Source of the DNA: JALYNX01 sp963780755
GTDB lineage: Bacteria > Actinomycetota > Acidimicrobiia > Spongiisociales > ZC4RG35
Reading direction: 5' to 3'
Length of the DNA: 64,000 bases
Assembly: GCA_963780755.1 (NCBI GenBank)
Contig: CAWACX010000001.1
Span: forward strand, 1 to 64,000
In this document: positions 17,910 through 26,003 of the stretch, piece by piece
Layout of the letters: the number at the start of each line of letters is the position of its first letter
Position numbering within the stretch: the first letter of the stretch is position 1
Position numbers and translations under genes: made by a program
The notes under the pieces: model-generated
The model's input: only the letters and a program-made list of their open reading frames with translations
What the model was told of the DNA's origin: nothing
Database searches by the model: none

Positions 17910-18406
17910 TCACGGGAGGGTCTGGGACTGTCGTAGACGCTCGAGTTGGTCGCGGTCACGCTGCGTCCGTCGCCTTCTTGCCCGGTAGAAGAGGCCGAAT
18001 AGCTCGTCGAGGACGACGCCGATCAGCAGAGCGCCAAGGACGATGACGATCAACGGGGTGGAGAACTCCCATCCCGTGAAGGCCAGGGTGACATTGGCGG
18101 TGTTCTCCGCGGCCAGGATGACGACGCCGATTGCGAGGACCACGCCAACGATGAGCCCCCAGAAGAGTCCCGTGCCGACAAAGACCCGTTCCTTGGTGCC
18201 GCTTGGGTCGGTGCATCGGGCTGAGCCACGACGTCGGACGACCGGCCGGTCAACTCGACCATTTCACCGGAGCTCCTGCTCGGCTGGCTCATCTCGAGCA
18301 GGTCCAGGACATATTCGCCTCGGTCCGCGACGGGACCGGGGGCGAGGCGGTATGTGGTGCGATCAGCGGCATTGGGACGAGACGTCGATCGAGTCTGATC
18401 GGCCAC
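17910..18406 (-). pseudogene. LapA/DUF1049-like membrane protein (frameshifted)
   Basis: The C-terminal half encodes the LapA domain: two hydrophobic helices (VLAIGVVILAAENTANVTLA, TPLIVIVLGALLIGVVLDEL) followed by a basic coiled tail (FYRARRRRTQRDRDQLERL). The N-terminal half in another frame (EMVELTGRSSDVVAQPDAPT) is soluble. The first helix extends upstream as PSGTKERVFVGTGLFWGLI, which joins the N-terminal frame if one base is missing near 18205. A further part in a third frame (GTG at 18480, ARAKNRFGLAGLQTQLNEVV, preceded by GGAG) may be the true start, implying a second shift near 18405. LapA-like proteins act at the envelope. The exact protein is uncertain. Confidence 0.5.
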
Positions 18407-18513
18407 GGTCGCCGATAGACGACCTCGTTGAGCTGGGTTTGGAGTCCCGCCAAACCGAATCTGTTCTTTGCACGGGCCACGAGAGGCTCCTTCGTTGGTG
18501 TGATCTACTTGAA

Positions 18514-18529
18514 AGATTACTTGTAATCT
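18514..18529. promoter_or_regulatory. Palindromic MarR operator AGATTAC-TT-GTAATCT
   Basis: A perfect inverted repeat of 7-base arms with a 2-base centre lies in the divergent gap between the LapA-like gene and the MarR gene, overlapping the -35 element of the latter. Size and position fit a MarR-family operator used for autoregulation and possibly for the divergent gene. Confidence 0.65.
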
Positions 18530-18549
18530 AACTATAAGTCAAATAATAT
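18521..18549 (+). promoter_or_regulatory. Promoter of the MarR gene (TTGTAA - 17 nt - TAATAT)
   Basis: A -35 element TTGTAA (18521-18526) is separated by 17 bases from a -10 element TAATAT (18544-18549), predicting transcription from about 18556. This supports the downstream ATG at 18581 as the start codon. Confidence 0.6.
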
Positions 18550-18580
18550 GCCCAGGCAGGCGACCAGAAGGGAACAGGGA

Positions 18581-19486
18581 ATGGACGATCGCGTGGACGG
18601 CATCATCCGGGAGTGGCATGGACGACGGCCCGAACTCGACTTCTCGTCTCTCGAGATCGTGGCCCGGTTGATTCGCGCCGCGCACTTCCTTCAAGCCAGA
18701 CTGGATGGCATCGCCGAGGCCTACGGTCTGAGCCACACCGGCGATCTCGACGTTCTGACCGATCTCGACCGGGCTGGCCCGCCTCATCAGCGGACACCGT
18801 CAGAGCTCGCCGAGGCCCTTCTCCTCACCACCGGGGGAATGACCGTCCGTCTCAACCGTTTGCAAGGAGCGGGCCTCGTCGAACGGCTCCCCAACCCTCG
18901 TGACGGCCGCGGAGTCCTGGTGCGCCTGACGCCCCTGGGAAAGGAACTGGCCGAAGATGCCCTGGCCACGCTTCTCGACACCCAGGCCGCCAGCCTGGGA
19001 ACGCTCCAAGGTTCGGAACAGGCCGACTTGGCCAATCTGCTCCGCACCCTCCTGATAGCTCTCGCCGATACCCCGGCATTTCGCCCCGCCATCGCGGTGC
19101 CGACGCGGATAGAGCCACCTAGGCGGCACGACAAAGGCCCCCCGTCGGATGTCCTCCAGGGGGCCTCGGCTTTTCAGATGTCGTTTCAGACCTCTGTCGA
19201 CATTTCCCGGGGCCTTCTCAGGATCCGGGGATGCGAACTAGATCGACTCGACTTCTTCGTTGATTTCGATCCTCGGGGCGCCGACGACGCCGGCTTCGGT
19301 CATCTTGACCTTGAGGTTCGGGTTGTCCAGGAATGTCTTCGCCAACTCGAGGGTATCGAAACCGGCGACAACGGTCACCATGTTGGGATCCTCAACCGAG
19401 CGATTCACTCTTGCGTACTTGGCTCCTGCCGTTGTGGGAAGGAACGTGTCGTACACGCTCTTCCACTTGGCATAGTCCGTCACTGA
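18581..19486 (+). CDS. MarR-family transcriptional regulator (open frame extended past terminator)
   Basis: The regulator proper is about 170-180 residues. A winged HTH is visible: TPSELAEALLLTTGGMTVRL as the recognition region, NRLQGAGLVERLPNPRDGRG as the wing, flanked by dimerisation helices (IVARLIRAAHFLQARLDGIA and TLLIALAD). The frame stays open to 19486, through a terminator-like hairpin at 19135-19174 and across the opposite-strand gene, which is implausible; the real stop was probably lost by an indel near 19110, where TAG is available in another frame. ATG 18581 has GAAGGG upstream and lies behind the predicted transcription start; ATG 18548 would lie before it. A perfect palindrome at the promoter suggests autorepression. 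The effector is unknown. Confidence 0.8.
   Translation: MDDRVDGIIREWHGRRPELDFSSLEIVARLIRAAHFLQARLDGIAEAYGLSHTGDLDVLTDLDRAGPPHQRTPSELAEALLLTTGGMTVRLNRLQGAGLVERLPNPRDGRGVLVRLTPLGKELAEDALATLLDTQAASLGTLQGSEQADLANLLRTLLIALADTPAFRPAIAVPTRIEPPRRHDKGPPSDVLQGASAFQMSFQTSVDISRGLLRIRGCELDRLDFFVDFDPRGADDAGFGHLDLEVRVVQECLRQLEGIETGDNGHHVGILNRAIHSCVLGSCRCGKERVVHALPLGIVRH
19135..19174 (+). terminator. Rho-independent terminator-like hairpin
   Basis: An AGGCCCCC/GGGGGCCT stem (19135-19142 with 19159-19166) is followed by CGGCTTTT. It lies just after the MarR domain end, supporting a MarR stop before this point. Confidence 0.6.
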
Positions 19487-19510
19487 ATGGCGGATTGCAG
19501 TATTGATCAT
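19238..19510 (-). CDS. Dimeric alpha/beta-barrel (antibiotic monooxygenase-like) small protein
   Basis: A 90-residue protein with the strand-helix-strand pattern of ferredoxin-fold dimeric barrels: MINTAIRHSVTDYAKWKSVY, PNMVTVVAGFDTLELAKTFL and a terminal strand. Members include quinol monooxygenases and other small-molecule enzymes; no catalytic residue is diagnostic. AGGAGG lies four bases before the ATG. It is divergent from the Rrf2 gene, with 118 bases between starts, so it could be controlled by that regulator. This link is inferred from position only. Confidence 0.65.
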   Translation of the reverse strand: MINTAIRHSVTDYAKWKSVYDTFLPTTAGAKYARVNRSVEDPNMVTVVAGFDTLELAKTFLDNPNLKVKMTEAGVVGAPRIEINEEVESI

Positions 19511-19628
19511 GAGACCTCCTCATATAGATGCTGCTTGCTGCATACTCTAACACACCTTTGGAGTTCTATATTCAAGACAGAATTCTTAACCAGTTGCGTG
19601 GTTTTGAGGTAGGTTGATCGGGAGCGCG

Positions 19629-20117
19629 ATGCAACTCAGTCTCAGACGAAAGGGCGACTACGCCGTCAGGGCCATGATCTCGGTGGGCCGACACCATGGA
19701 ACCGGTCTCCGCCAGGCCCGTCAGATCTCCACCGAGATGCACATCCCCTACAAGACCTTGACCCTGATCTTGGCCGGACTGGTCGCCGAGGGACTTCTGG
19801 TTGCCGCCCACGGACCCCGCGGAGGCTATCGCTTGGCCCGGCCCCCCGATGAAATCAGCCTCCTCGAAATCGTGGAAGCCGCCGAAGGGCCAGCCACATT
19901 CGATCATTGCGTGCTGCGGGATGGTCCCTGCGATTGGGAACAGACCTGTCCCGTCCACGACACCTGGGCCCGCACCCAGGCGGCACTTACCCGAGAGCTG
20001 GCCTCAACTTCCCTTGCCGAGATGGCTGGAATCGACGCCGCCATCGAAGCCGGTGCATATCAGCCCAAGGCCCCTCCCCACACCGTGTCCACAGATCGAC
20101 ACGGCAACCGCACCTAG
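19629..20117 (+). CDS. Rrf2-family transcriptional regulator with candidate Fe-S cysteines
   Basis: A 162-residue Rrf2 protein. The N-terminal winged helix reads MQLSLRRKGDYAVRAMISVG, with the recognition helix region MHIPYKTLTLILAGLVAEGL and wing GPRGGYRLARPPDEISLLEI. Three cysteines follow in DHCVLRDGPCDWEQTCPVHD (C-x6-C-x5-C), similar to the cluster ligands of NsrR/IscR-type members, so it may sense iron-sulfur status or nitric oxide. The ATG at 19629 has GGGAG just upstream; the TTG at 19614 is less likely. An orphan sufB gene 1.9 kb upstream makes control of Fe-S assembly plausible. A hairpin at 20150-20187 closes the transcript. Confidence 0.82.
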   Translation: MQLSLRRKGDYAVRAMISVGRHHGTGLRQARQISTEMHIPYKTLTLILAGLVAEGLLVAAHGPRGGYRLARPPDEISLLEIVEAAEGPATFDHCVLRDGPCDWEQTCPVHDTWARTQAALTRELASTSLAEMAGIDAAIEAGAYQPKAPPHTVSTDRHGNRT

Positions 20118-20149
20118 CCATCACAACAGCCGGTCCCGTTTCCCTAGAA

Positions 20150-20187
20150 GGTCGATCTCCCTGAACGCCAGTTTGGGGCGATCGACC
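20150..20187 (+). terminator. Hairpin after the Rrf2 gene, containing a repeated 19-mer
   Basis: GGTCGATC (20150-20157) pairs with GATCGACC (20180-20187); a further CCC/GGG pairs after one mismatch. No T-tract follows. The right arm lies in the 19-mer also found at 11057-11075. Confidence 0.45.
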
Positions 20188-20190
20188 TAG
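20172..20190. repeat. 19-bp repeat TTTGGGGCGATCGACCTAG, copy 2
   Basis: Identical to 11057-11075. Both copies lie downstream of a plus-strand gene. Only this copy has a matching left arm to form a hairpin. Confidence 0.55.
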
Positions 20191-20298
20191 TCGCCTGGTT
20201 GAAGGTAACCACCTGACGCTTCGTAGCCTTGAGCTGTGAACCCTTCACCCCATCCAATCTCTGGCGCGCGTCCCCACCAGTTTTCGAGGGGATGAATT

Positions 20299-20514
20299 GT
20301 GGCGATCTTCGAAGGCGGATCGCCCCACAACCGGGGACCCAGCTGCATGACCGGCAAGGTGATGTATCCCAGCGAGACGGCCGCCACCAGAGTGGCGAAG
20401 CAGTTCGAGCAGAGGATCTATGTCTGCCCTCATTGCTTCCAGTACCACCTGACCAGCCAACCCGACACCACCCTCAGCCAACCACGGTTCGGCAAGCGCA
20501 GCCGGAAGTGGTGA
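20299..20514 (+). CDS. Small zinc-ribbon-like protein
   Basis: A 71-residue basic protein. The core reads TGKVMYPSETAATRVAKQF then RIYVCPHCFQYHLTSQP, with C-x2-C and a nearby histidine as possible metal ligands. Similar short actinobacterial proteins with a VY.CP.C...HLTS segment exist, of unknown function. The GTG at 20299 has GAGGGG eight bases upstream; ATG at 20347 is an alternative that keeps the whole conserved core. Probably cytosolic and possibly nucleic-acid binding, on charge alone. Confidence 0.55.
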   Translation: MAIFEGGSPHNRGPSCMTGKVMYPSETAATRVAKQFEQRIYVCPHCFQYHLTSQPDTTLSQPRFGKRSRKW

Positions 20515-20600
20515 ATGAGCTCCCATCCTTCGGGAGCCTGTGACCAGGCAATCGATCACTGAAACGCCACCAAGCTCGGAACCGCATCGGGCGCGTTCCG

Positions 20601-20606
20601 TACACT
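20601..20606 (+). promoter_or_regulatory. Leaderless -10 element TACACT
   Basis: TACACT ends seven bases before the GTG at 20614; no Shine-Dalgarno sequence is present. Confidence 0.55.
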
Positions 20607-20613
20607 TCTCGCC

Positions 20614-21945
20614 GTGCCCGCCACCCGGTACGCCAAGAGCGGTGACGTCAATATCGCCTATCAAGTGGTGGGCGAAGGACCAGTCGACCTGATTTATGTC
20701 CCGGGATTTGTCTCCAACATCGAATTGATGTGGGAGGACCCCGGATTCACCCGATTCTTCGACCGGCTGGCATCGTTCTCTCGACTGGTGATCTTCGACA
20801 AGCGGGGCACCGGGCTCTCCGATGCCGTCCCCTTGGAGCATCTGCCCACCCTGGAGGTCCGCATGGACGACCTCAGGGCAGTCATGGACGCAGTCGGGTC
20901 GGAGAACGCCTTCCTATTCGGTCACTCCGAAGGTGGAAACATGTGCGTCCTCTTCGCTGCCAGCTACCCGCAGCGGGTCAGCGGGCTGGTTCTCACCGGC
21001 TCCTATGTGAAGCGGATCCGCAGCGACGAGTACCCGTGGGCACCGACCTGGGACGAGCGCCAGGCGGACATCGCAAAGACCATCGCAACCTGGGGCAATT
21101 GGGGGGACGAAGACTTCGAGTACGTGGCTCCGAGCCGGGCCGACGACCCCGCCTTCCGTGCCTGGGCCCAGCGCTACATGCGGCTCTCCGCCTCGCCTCG
21201 GGCGGCGGGGGTCTTGATGGAGATGAACTCGAAGATCGATGTCATCTCGATCCTCCCTACCATTCAGGTGCCCACCCTGCTCCTCTACCGGACAGAGGAC
21301 CGCGACGTCTCGATCGAGGAGGGCCGATACATCGCCTCCCGCATCCCAGGCGCCCGCTTGGTGGAGCTTCCGGGAGCGGATCATTTCTTCTGGGCGGGGG
21401 ACAGCGAGCAGATGTTGGGTGAGATCGAGGAGTTCGTCACCGGACAGCGCACCGTGGCGCCCTCGGATCGGATCCTGGCCACTGTTCTCTTCACTGACAT
21501 CGTCGGATCGACCAGCGCCGCCTCGAGCCTGGGAGACCTCGCCTGGCGCGACCTGCTCGACCGTCACAACTCAGTCGTCCGCTCCGAGCTGGCGAGGTGG
21601 CACGGAGTCGAGATCGACACCACCGGTGACGGGTTTTTGGCCCGTTTCGACGGGCCGGCCCGGGCGATCCACTGTGCGACGTCAATCATTCAGGTGTTGC
21701 GCCAACTGGGCATCGAAGTCCGGTGCGGGGTCCACACCGGCGAGCTCGAGCTCGCGGGAAGCCGCGTGGTGGGCCTTGCGGTGCATGTCGGGGCCCGGGT
21801 GGCCTCCCTGGCCGGCCCAGGGGAGGTATTGGTGTCGAGGACGGTCAAGGATCTGGTGGCCGGCTCGGGCATCGATTTCGTTTCTCGCGGGGTCCACGAG
21901 CTCAAGGGCGTCGCCGAGCCCTGGGAGATCTTCGTCGTCGCCTGA
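20614..21945 (+). CDS. Alpha/beta-hydrolase fused to class III nucleotidyl cyclase
   Basis: A 443-residue two-domain protein. Residues 1-275 form an alpha/beta-hydrolase with nucleophile elbow LFGHSEGGN (Ser) and a late histidine in VELPGADHFFWAG. Residues about 285-443 form a class III cyclase domain with metal-site FTDIVGST and TTGDGFLARF and the helix AVHVGARVASLAGPGEVLVS, in which the transition-state Asn is His while Arg is kept. It may couple hydrolysis or sensing of a small ligand to cyclic nucleotide synthesis. A second gene of the same architecture is at 49800. The GTG start is seven bases after TACACT. Confidence 0.85.
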   Translation: MPATRYAKSGDVNIAYQVVGEGPVDLIYVPGFVSNIELMWEDPGFTRFFDRLASFSRLVIFDKRGTGLSDAVPLEHLPTLEVRMDDLRAVMDAVGSENAFLFGHSEGGNMCVLFAASYPQRVSGLVLTGSYVKRIRSDEYPWAPTWDERQADIAKTIATWGNWGDEDFEYVAPSRADDPAFRAWAQRYMRLSASPRAAGVLMEMNSKIDVISILPTIQVPTLLLYRTEDRDVSIEEGRYIASRIPGARLVELPGADHFFWAGDSEQMLGEIEEFVTGQRTVAPSDRILATVLFTDIVGSTSAASSLGDLAWRDLLDRHNSVVRSELARWHGVEIDTTGDGFLARFDGPARAIHCATSIIQVLRQLGIEVRCGVHTGELELAGSRVVGLAVHVGARVASLAGPGEVLVSRTVKDLVAGSGIDFVSRGVHELKGVAEPWEIFVVA

Positions 21946-22007
21946 GAGGGGCAGGCCTGTACCAAAGTCGAGCCACGTTCGATTCCCTGCTTTCGGGTAG
22001 CCGCCCC

Positions 22008-23072
22008 TCACCCAAGCCAGGAGTCGAACCGCTTCTCGACACGTCGGTAGGTCTTCCTCCAGTTCTGGACACGCCCGAGGCTGTCAGTCGCCAGCTGGTG
22101 TGAGAGCTGGCCCACGGTGAAGGCGGCGGGGCCGGGGAGAAGCGGTGAGATTTCAGACAACCAGGCCCGGGTGACCACCGCGTCGTTGAGCTCACCGAGC
22201 TCATCCTGGAGGACCGCCGCGGCCTCCGCGAATCGAGTGGCCTTCCTGCCGAATACCGGGGCGACAGCCTCCGTGGCGTATCGCACCCGCTTGGTCAGGA
22301 TTCGGATCCGATGCAGGTCATCGAATTCAGCGTTTGGTGGCAGGGCGTCGACGGCCCGCTGGAGTCTGCGCCACCGCTTGCGTATCACCGGCTCGAGCAG
22401 AGCCTTGGCCGGAGCTTCGACTGCAGGTAGAAACGGTAGGTCGGCTGCTTCCACCACCAGGCGACGGAGCAGGCGAGAAGTCGTGGCTCCATCGATCCGG
22501 GCGATGAGAGACGCCCGGTCACGAAGTTTCTGGTCGCGAAGCGCCCCGTACACCTGCGCTATGTGTTCATTTCCGATCTCAGGGTGCAATTGGGCGAGTT
22601 TTCGAAGCCGGTCGTCGAGCACGTCGTCGTCGCGGACACGTCCGAGATCTAAGGCCAGTGGGGCAAGATCAGAGCGAAGTCCCTCGGCCCACTCATGGCC
22701 GAACAGTGAATCGAATGTCTGTAGGTTGGAACGGAGCCGCCGGATGGCTACTCGTGCCTGATGCACGGCCTCCGGGTCGCGGTCGTCACGGGCCAGCGGC
22801 AAGTTGTGCAACAAGTCGACGACGGACCGGGCGATCACGACCCGAATCATGTCCCTCGCCGAGACGTCGGGGCCGACTTCCATGTCGGCAAGCCGGAGTA
22901 GTTCTCCCTCTGATGTCGACGGTGGCTGCAGGTGAAGCGCCGGCCGTGACCCGGTCATGTTTCCACGGCGGGGTGGCCCCAACCGGCGGGCCGGATCGAT
23001 CCGCGCCCCCACGATGAGTACCAGATGGTCGCTTTCGGAGGGTTCGTGCATTTCCAAGTCCGGTTCGCTCAT
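22008..23072 (-). CDS. CHAD-domain protein
   Basis: A 354-residue protein whose main part (about 75-345) is a CHAD domain, an alpha-helical fold with conserved histidines that binds polyphosphate. Recognisable motifs are VHQARVAIRRLRSNLQTF and LHRIRILTKRVRYATEAVAP. Residues 1-70 contain no complete CYTH phosphatase domain, which often precedes CHAD; only short extended segments (DHLVLIVGARI) are seen. Its location could be polyphosphate granules. It is convergent with the hydrolase-cyclase gene, and the ATG is used as start. Confidence 0.85.
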   Translation of the reverse strand: MSEPDLEMHEPSESDHLVLIVGARIDPARRLGPPRRGNMTGSRPALHLQPPSTSEGELLRLADMEVGPDVSARDMIRVVIARSVVDLLHNLPLARDDRDPEAVHQARVAIRRLRSNLQTFDSLFGHEWAEGLRSDLAPLALDLGRVRDDDVLDDRLRKLAQLHPEIGNEHIAQVYGALRDQKLRDRASLIARIDGATTSRLLRRLVVEAADLPFLPAVEAPAKALLEPVIRKRWRRLQRAVDALPPNAEFDDLHRIRILTKRVRYATEAVAPVFGRKATRFAEAAAVLQDELGELNDAVVTRAWLSEISPLLPGPAAFTVGQLSHQLATDSLGRVQNWRKTYRRVEKRFDSWLG

Positions 23073-23220
23073 TGCCGATCGAGCGCTGATACCGAGTCAA
23101 TGCAACACTGTTGCTTCCCGATAGGGGCTTAGGGCCCGATTGAGGAAAGCCCGAGGAGCATCGGCGGCAGGCAGTCGCTGGAGCTCACGGGGAGACGACG
23201 AATACTTTGGAGGTCACCAC

Positions 23221-23604
23221 GTGGCTGAAGAGCTGGTCAACGTCCGTTACATGGTGGAGGACGTCGACACCGCGGTCGACTTCTACACGAAAATATTCGG
23301 CTTCGAGCTCCGCTCCAACATGGCGCCGGCGTTCGCCGACGTGGTGCGGGGTCAGCTTCGACTGCTGCTCAGCGGCCCCACCAGCTCAGCTGGGCGTCCC
23401 ATGCCCGACGGGGCCACACCAGGCCCCGGCGGCTGGAACCGCATCCATTTCATCGTGGATGACATCCAGGGGGAGGTCGAGCGTTTGCGTGCCGATGGGG
23501 TGCGTTTCCGGAACGAGATCATCACCGGCCCCGGCGGTAAGCAGATCCTGCTCGAGGATCCCTCGGGCAACCCGATCGAGCTGTTCCAGCCTGCAGGCAC
23601 CTAG
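23221..23604 (+). CDS. VOC (glyoxalase/bleomycin resistance) family protein
   Basis: A 127-residue metalloenzyme-fold protein with two beta-alpha-beta-beta-beta halves: VRYMVEDVDTAVDFYTKIFG and IHFIVDDIQGEVERLRADGV, ending LLEDPSGNPIELFQP with the usual terminal glutamate. Members include dioxygenases, isomerases and drug-binding proteins, so the substrate is open. The GTG start is well supported by GGAGG seven bases upstream. The next gene, an MMPL exporter, is 75 bases downstream on the same strand; co-transcription is possible. Confidence 0.85.
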   Translation: MAEELVNVRYMVEDVDTAVDFYTKIFGFELRSNMAPAFADVVRGQLRLLLSGPTSSAGRPMPDGATPGPGGWNRIHFIVDDIQGEVERLRADGVRFRNEIITGPGGKQILLEDPSGNPIELFQPAGT

Positions 23605-23679
23605 CGAGCTGGCGCGCCAGCGCGGCTGAGTAGCCGCATACCACCACTAATCTCGCTCACCCCCCTCTCAGGAGTCGGT

Positions 23680-25989
23680 TTGTTCTCCAAGCTTGGACGT
23701 TGGTGTTTCCGCAACCGGGGCAAGGTCGCCCTCGGCTGGCTCGGCCTCCTCATCCTGGTCGGCGCCCTCTCCAACGCGCTGATCGGCACCGCCTACAGCA
23801 CCGAGTTCGCCCTTCCCGACGTGGAGAGTCGGCAGGGCTTCGACATCCTCGAAGAGCACTTCGCCGGCTCGGCGGCCGGTGGCGAGGGCGGGACCATCGT
23901 CTTCCGGGCCGAGCAGGGCGTCACCGACCCCGAGGTCCAGGCGGCCATGACCGAGTTCTTCGAACAGGCCAGCCAGATCGAAGGCATCACCATCGTCAGC
24001 CCCTACAGCGAGGAAGGGGCGCAGCAGATCGCGTCCCAGGGCCCGGAGGCGGGCAAGATCGCCTACGCCCAGATCGGCATCTCCCGCGACACGACTTTGG
24101 AAGAAGCCGGGGCCATCACCGACCAACTCAACGAGTTGATGCCGGAGATCGAAGGGCTCCAGATCGAGCTCGGGGGCCAGATCTTCGCCGAGTTCGAGGT
24201 TCCCAGCTCCGAGCTCCTCGGGATCGCCTTCGCCATCATCGTCCTCATCCTGGCGTTCGGGTCGGTGCTAGCCATGGGCCTCCCCATCGGGATCGCCCTC
24301 GCCGGGATCGGGGTCGGGACCGCCCTGGTCGGGATTCTGAGCAACGTCCTCTCCATCCCCGAGTTCTCCACCACGGTGGCGATCATGCTCGGTCTCGGGG
24401 TGGGCATCGACTACGCCCTGTTCATCGTCACCCGATATCGGGAGAACCTGCACGCCGGGGCCTCGATCGAGGAGTCGACAGTGGTCGCCATGGACACCGC
24501 GGGCCGGGCGGTGGCCTTCGCCGCCTCCACCGTGGTCATCTCACTGGTGGGGATGGTGCTGATGAATCTGTCCTTCATCACCGGGATCGCAATTGCCTGC
24601 GCCGCGGTGGTGGCAATCACCGCTCTCGCCTCTCTCACCCTCCTCCCTGCGTTGGTCGGCTTCGCCGGCGAGCGAGTCGAGGTGACGAGGTGGCGGGGCC
24701 TGATCGCCGCCCTGTTGCTCGCCGTCGGTCTGGTCGGGGTGGCCATCGCCTTCCAGCCACTGGCCATCGTCGGCCTGTCCCTCGCCGGTGTGGTCCTGGT
24801 GGCAAGCCTCCTCTTCGCACCGCTCCGCCGCGAGGTGCCCCGCCGGGCCCAGAAGCCGATCCAGGAGACGGTGCCCTATCGATGGAGCCGCTTCATCCAG
24901 CACCGGCCCTGGCTGTCGGCGATCGCCGGAACCCTCATCCTGCTCGCCCTGGCCTATCCCTTCCTCGACCAGCGTCTCGCCTTCTCCGACGAGGGCAACT
25001 ACCCCGAGGACACCACCACCCGCAAGGCCTATGACCTCCTCGCCCTCGGATTCGGACCCGGTTTCAACGGTCCGTTGCTGCTGGCGGCCGAGCTCCCCGA
25101 AGGCACCGACCCGGCCCAGCTGGAGGCGGTCACACAGGCGCTCGCCGGCGACTCCGGGGTGGCCTTCGTCACGCCGGCGATACCAAACGACCCCGAGGCG
25201 CCGACCGCGGTGCTTTGGAGGCTGTTCCCCACCACGGCGCCGCAGGACGAGGAGACCACCGAGTTGGTGCTCCGCCTCCGCGACGAGGTGGTGCCAGCCG
25301 CTACCGCCGGCACCGAGCTCGATGTAGTGGTATCTGGTGGAGTGGCGGCGACGGTCGACTTCTCCGAATACCTCACAGACCGGCTGCCGGTTTTCATCGC
25401 GGTGGTGCTCGCCCTGTCCTTCCTCCTGCTGATGGTGGTGTTCCGCTCCTTGCTGGTGCCACTGAAGGCGGTGATCATGAACCTGCTCTCCCTGGCCGCG
25501 GCCTTCGGAATCGTCACCGCCATCTTCCAATGGGGATGGGGTGGGGAGTTGCTCAACATCGAACCGGCGCCGATCGAGCCCTTCGTGCCGATGATGATGT
25601 TCGCCATCATCTTCGGCCTCTCCATGGACTACGAGGTCTTCCTCCTGTCCAGGATCCGCGAGGAGTTCGTGCGGACCGGCGACAGCAGGGGATCGGTGGC
25701 CGATGGGCTGGCCCTGACCGCCAGGGTGATCACCGCGGCGGCCGCGATCATGGTCGTCGTGTTCGGCAGCTTCATCGGTGAGACCGATCGGCTGGTCAAA
25801 CTGTTCGGGGTCGGCCTGGCCAGTGCTGTCCTGGTGGACGCCACCATCGTCCGCATGCTGTTGGTCCCGGCGACGATGGAGTTGCTCGGCGATGCCAACT
25901 GGTGGTTGCCGAAATGGCTCGACCGGATCTTGCCGAAGATCTCGGTCGAAGGTCACGCCCTCGAGCCCGCGACTGTGGAGACGGTCTAG
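23680..25989 (+). CDS. MMPL/RND-family membrane transporter
   Basis: A 769-residue transporter with about twelve membrane helices in two repeats. Each half starts with one helix (LGWLGLLILVGALSNALIG; AIAGTLILLALAYPFL) followed by a large external loop and a five-helix bundle. Motifs typical of MMPL are GLGVGIDYALFIVTRYREN in the first half and FGLSMDYEVFLLSRIREEF in the second, which include the aspartates of the proton path. In actinobacteria such proteins export lipids or drugs; the cargo here is unknown. The TTG start is preceded by AGGAG with five bases spacing. A quinone oxidoreductase gene follows 14 bases later. Confidence 0.9.
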   Translation: MFSKLGRWCFRNRGKVALGWLGLLILVGALSNALIGTAYSTEFALPDVESRQGFDILEEHFAGSAAGGEGGTIVFRAEQGVTDPEVQAAMTEFFEQASQIEGITIVSPYSEEGAQQIASQGPEAGKIAYAQIGISRDTTLEEAGAITDQLNELMPEIEGLQIELGGQIFAEFEVPSSELLGIAFAIIVLILAFGSVLAMGLPIGIALAGIGVGTALVGILSNVLSIPEFSTTVAIMLGLGVGIDYALFIVTRYRENLHAGASIEESTVVAMDTAGRAVAFAASTVVISLVGMVLMNLSFITGIAIACAAVVAITALASLTLLPALVGFAGERVEVTRWRGLIAALLLAVGLVGVAIAFQPLAIVGLSLAGVVLVASLLFAPLRREVPRRAQKPIQETVPYRWSRFIQHRPWLSAIAGTLILLALAYPFLDQRLAFSDEGNYPEDTTTRKAYDLLALGFGPGFNGPLLLAAELPEGTDPAQLEAVTQALAGDSGVAFVTPAIPNDPEAPTAVLWRLFPTTAPQDEETTELVLRLRDEVVPAATAGTELDVVVSGGVAATVDFSEYLTDRLPVFIAVVLALSFLLLMVVFRSLLVPLKAVIMNLLSLAAAFGIVTAIFQWGWGGELLNIEPAPIEPFVPMMMFAIIFGLSMDYEVFLLSRIREEFVRTGDSRGSVADGLALTARVITAAAAIMVVVFGSFIGETDRLVKLFGVGLASAVLVDATIVRMLLVPATMELLGDANWWLPKWLDRILPKISVEGHALEPATVETV

Positions 25990-26003
25990 CCGGTCCAGTC
26001 CAT

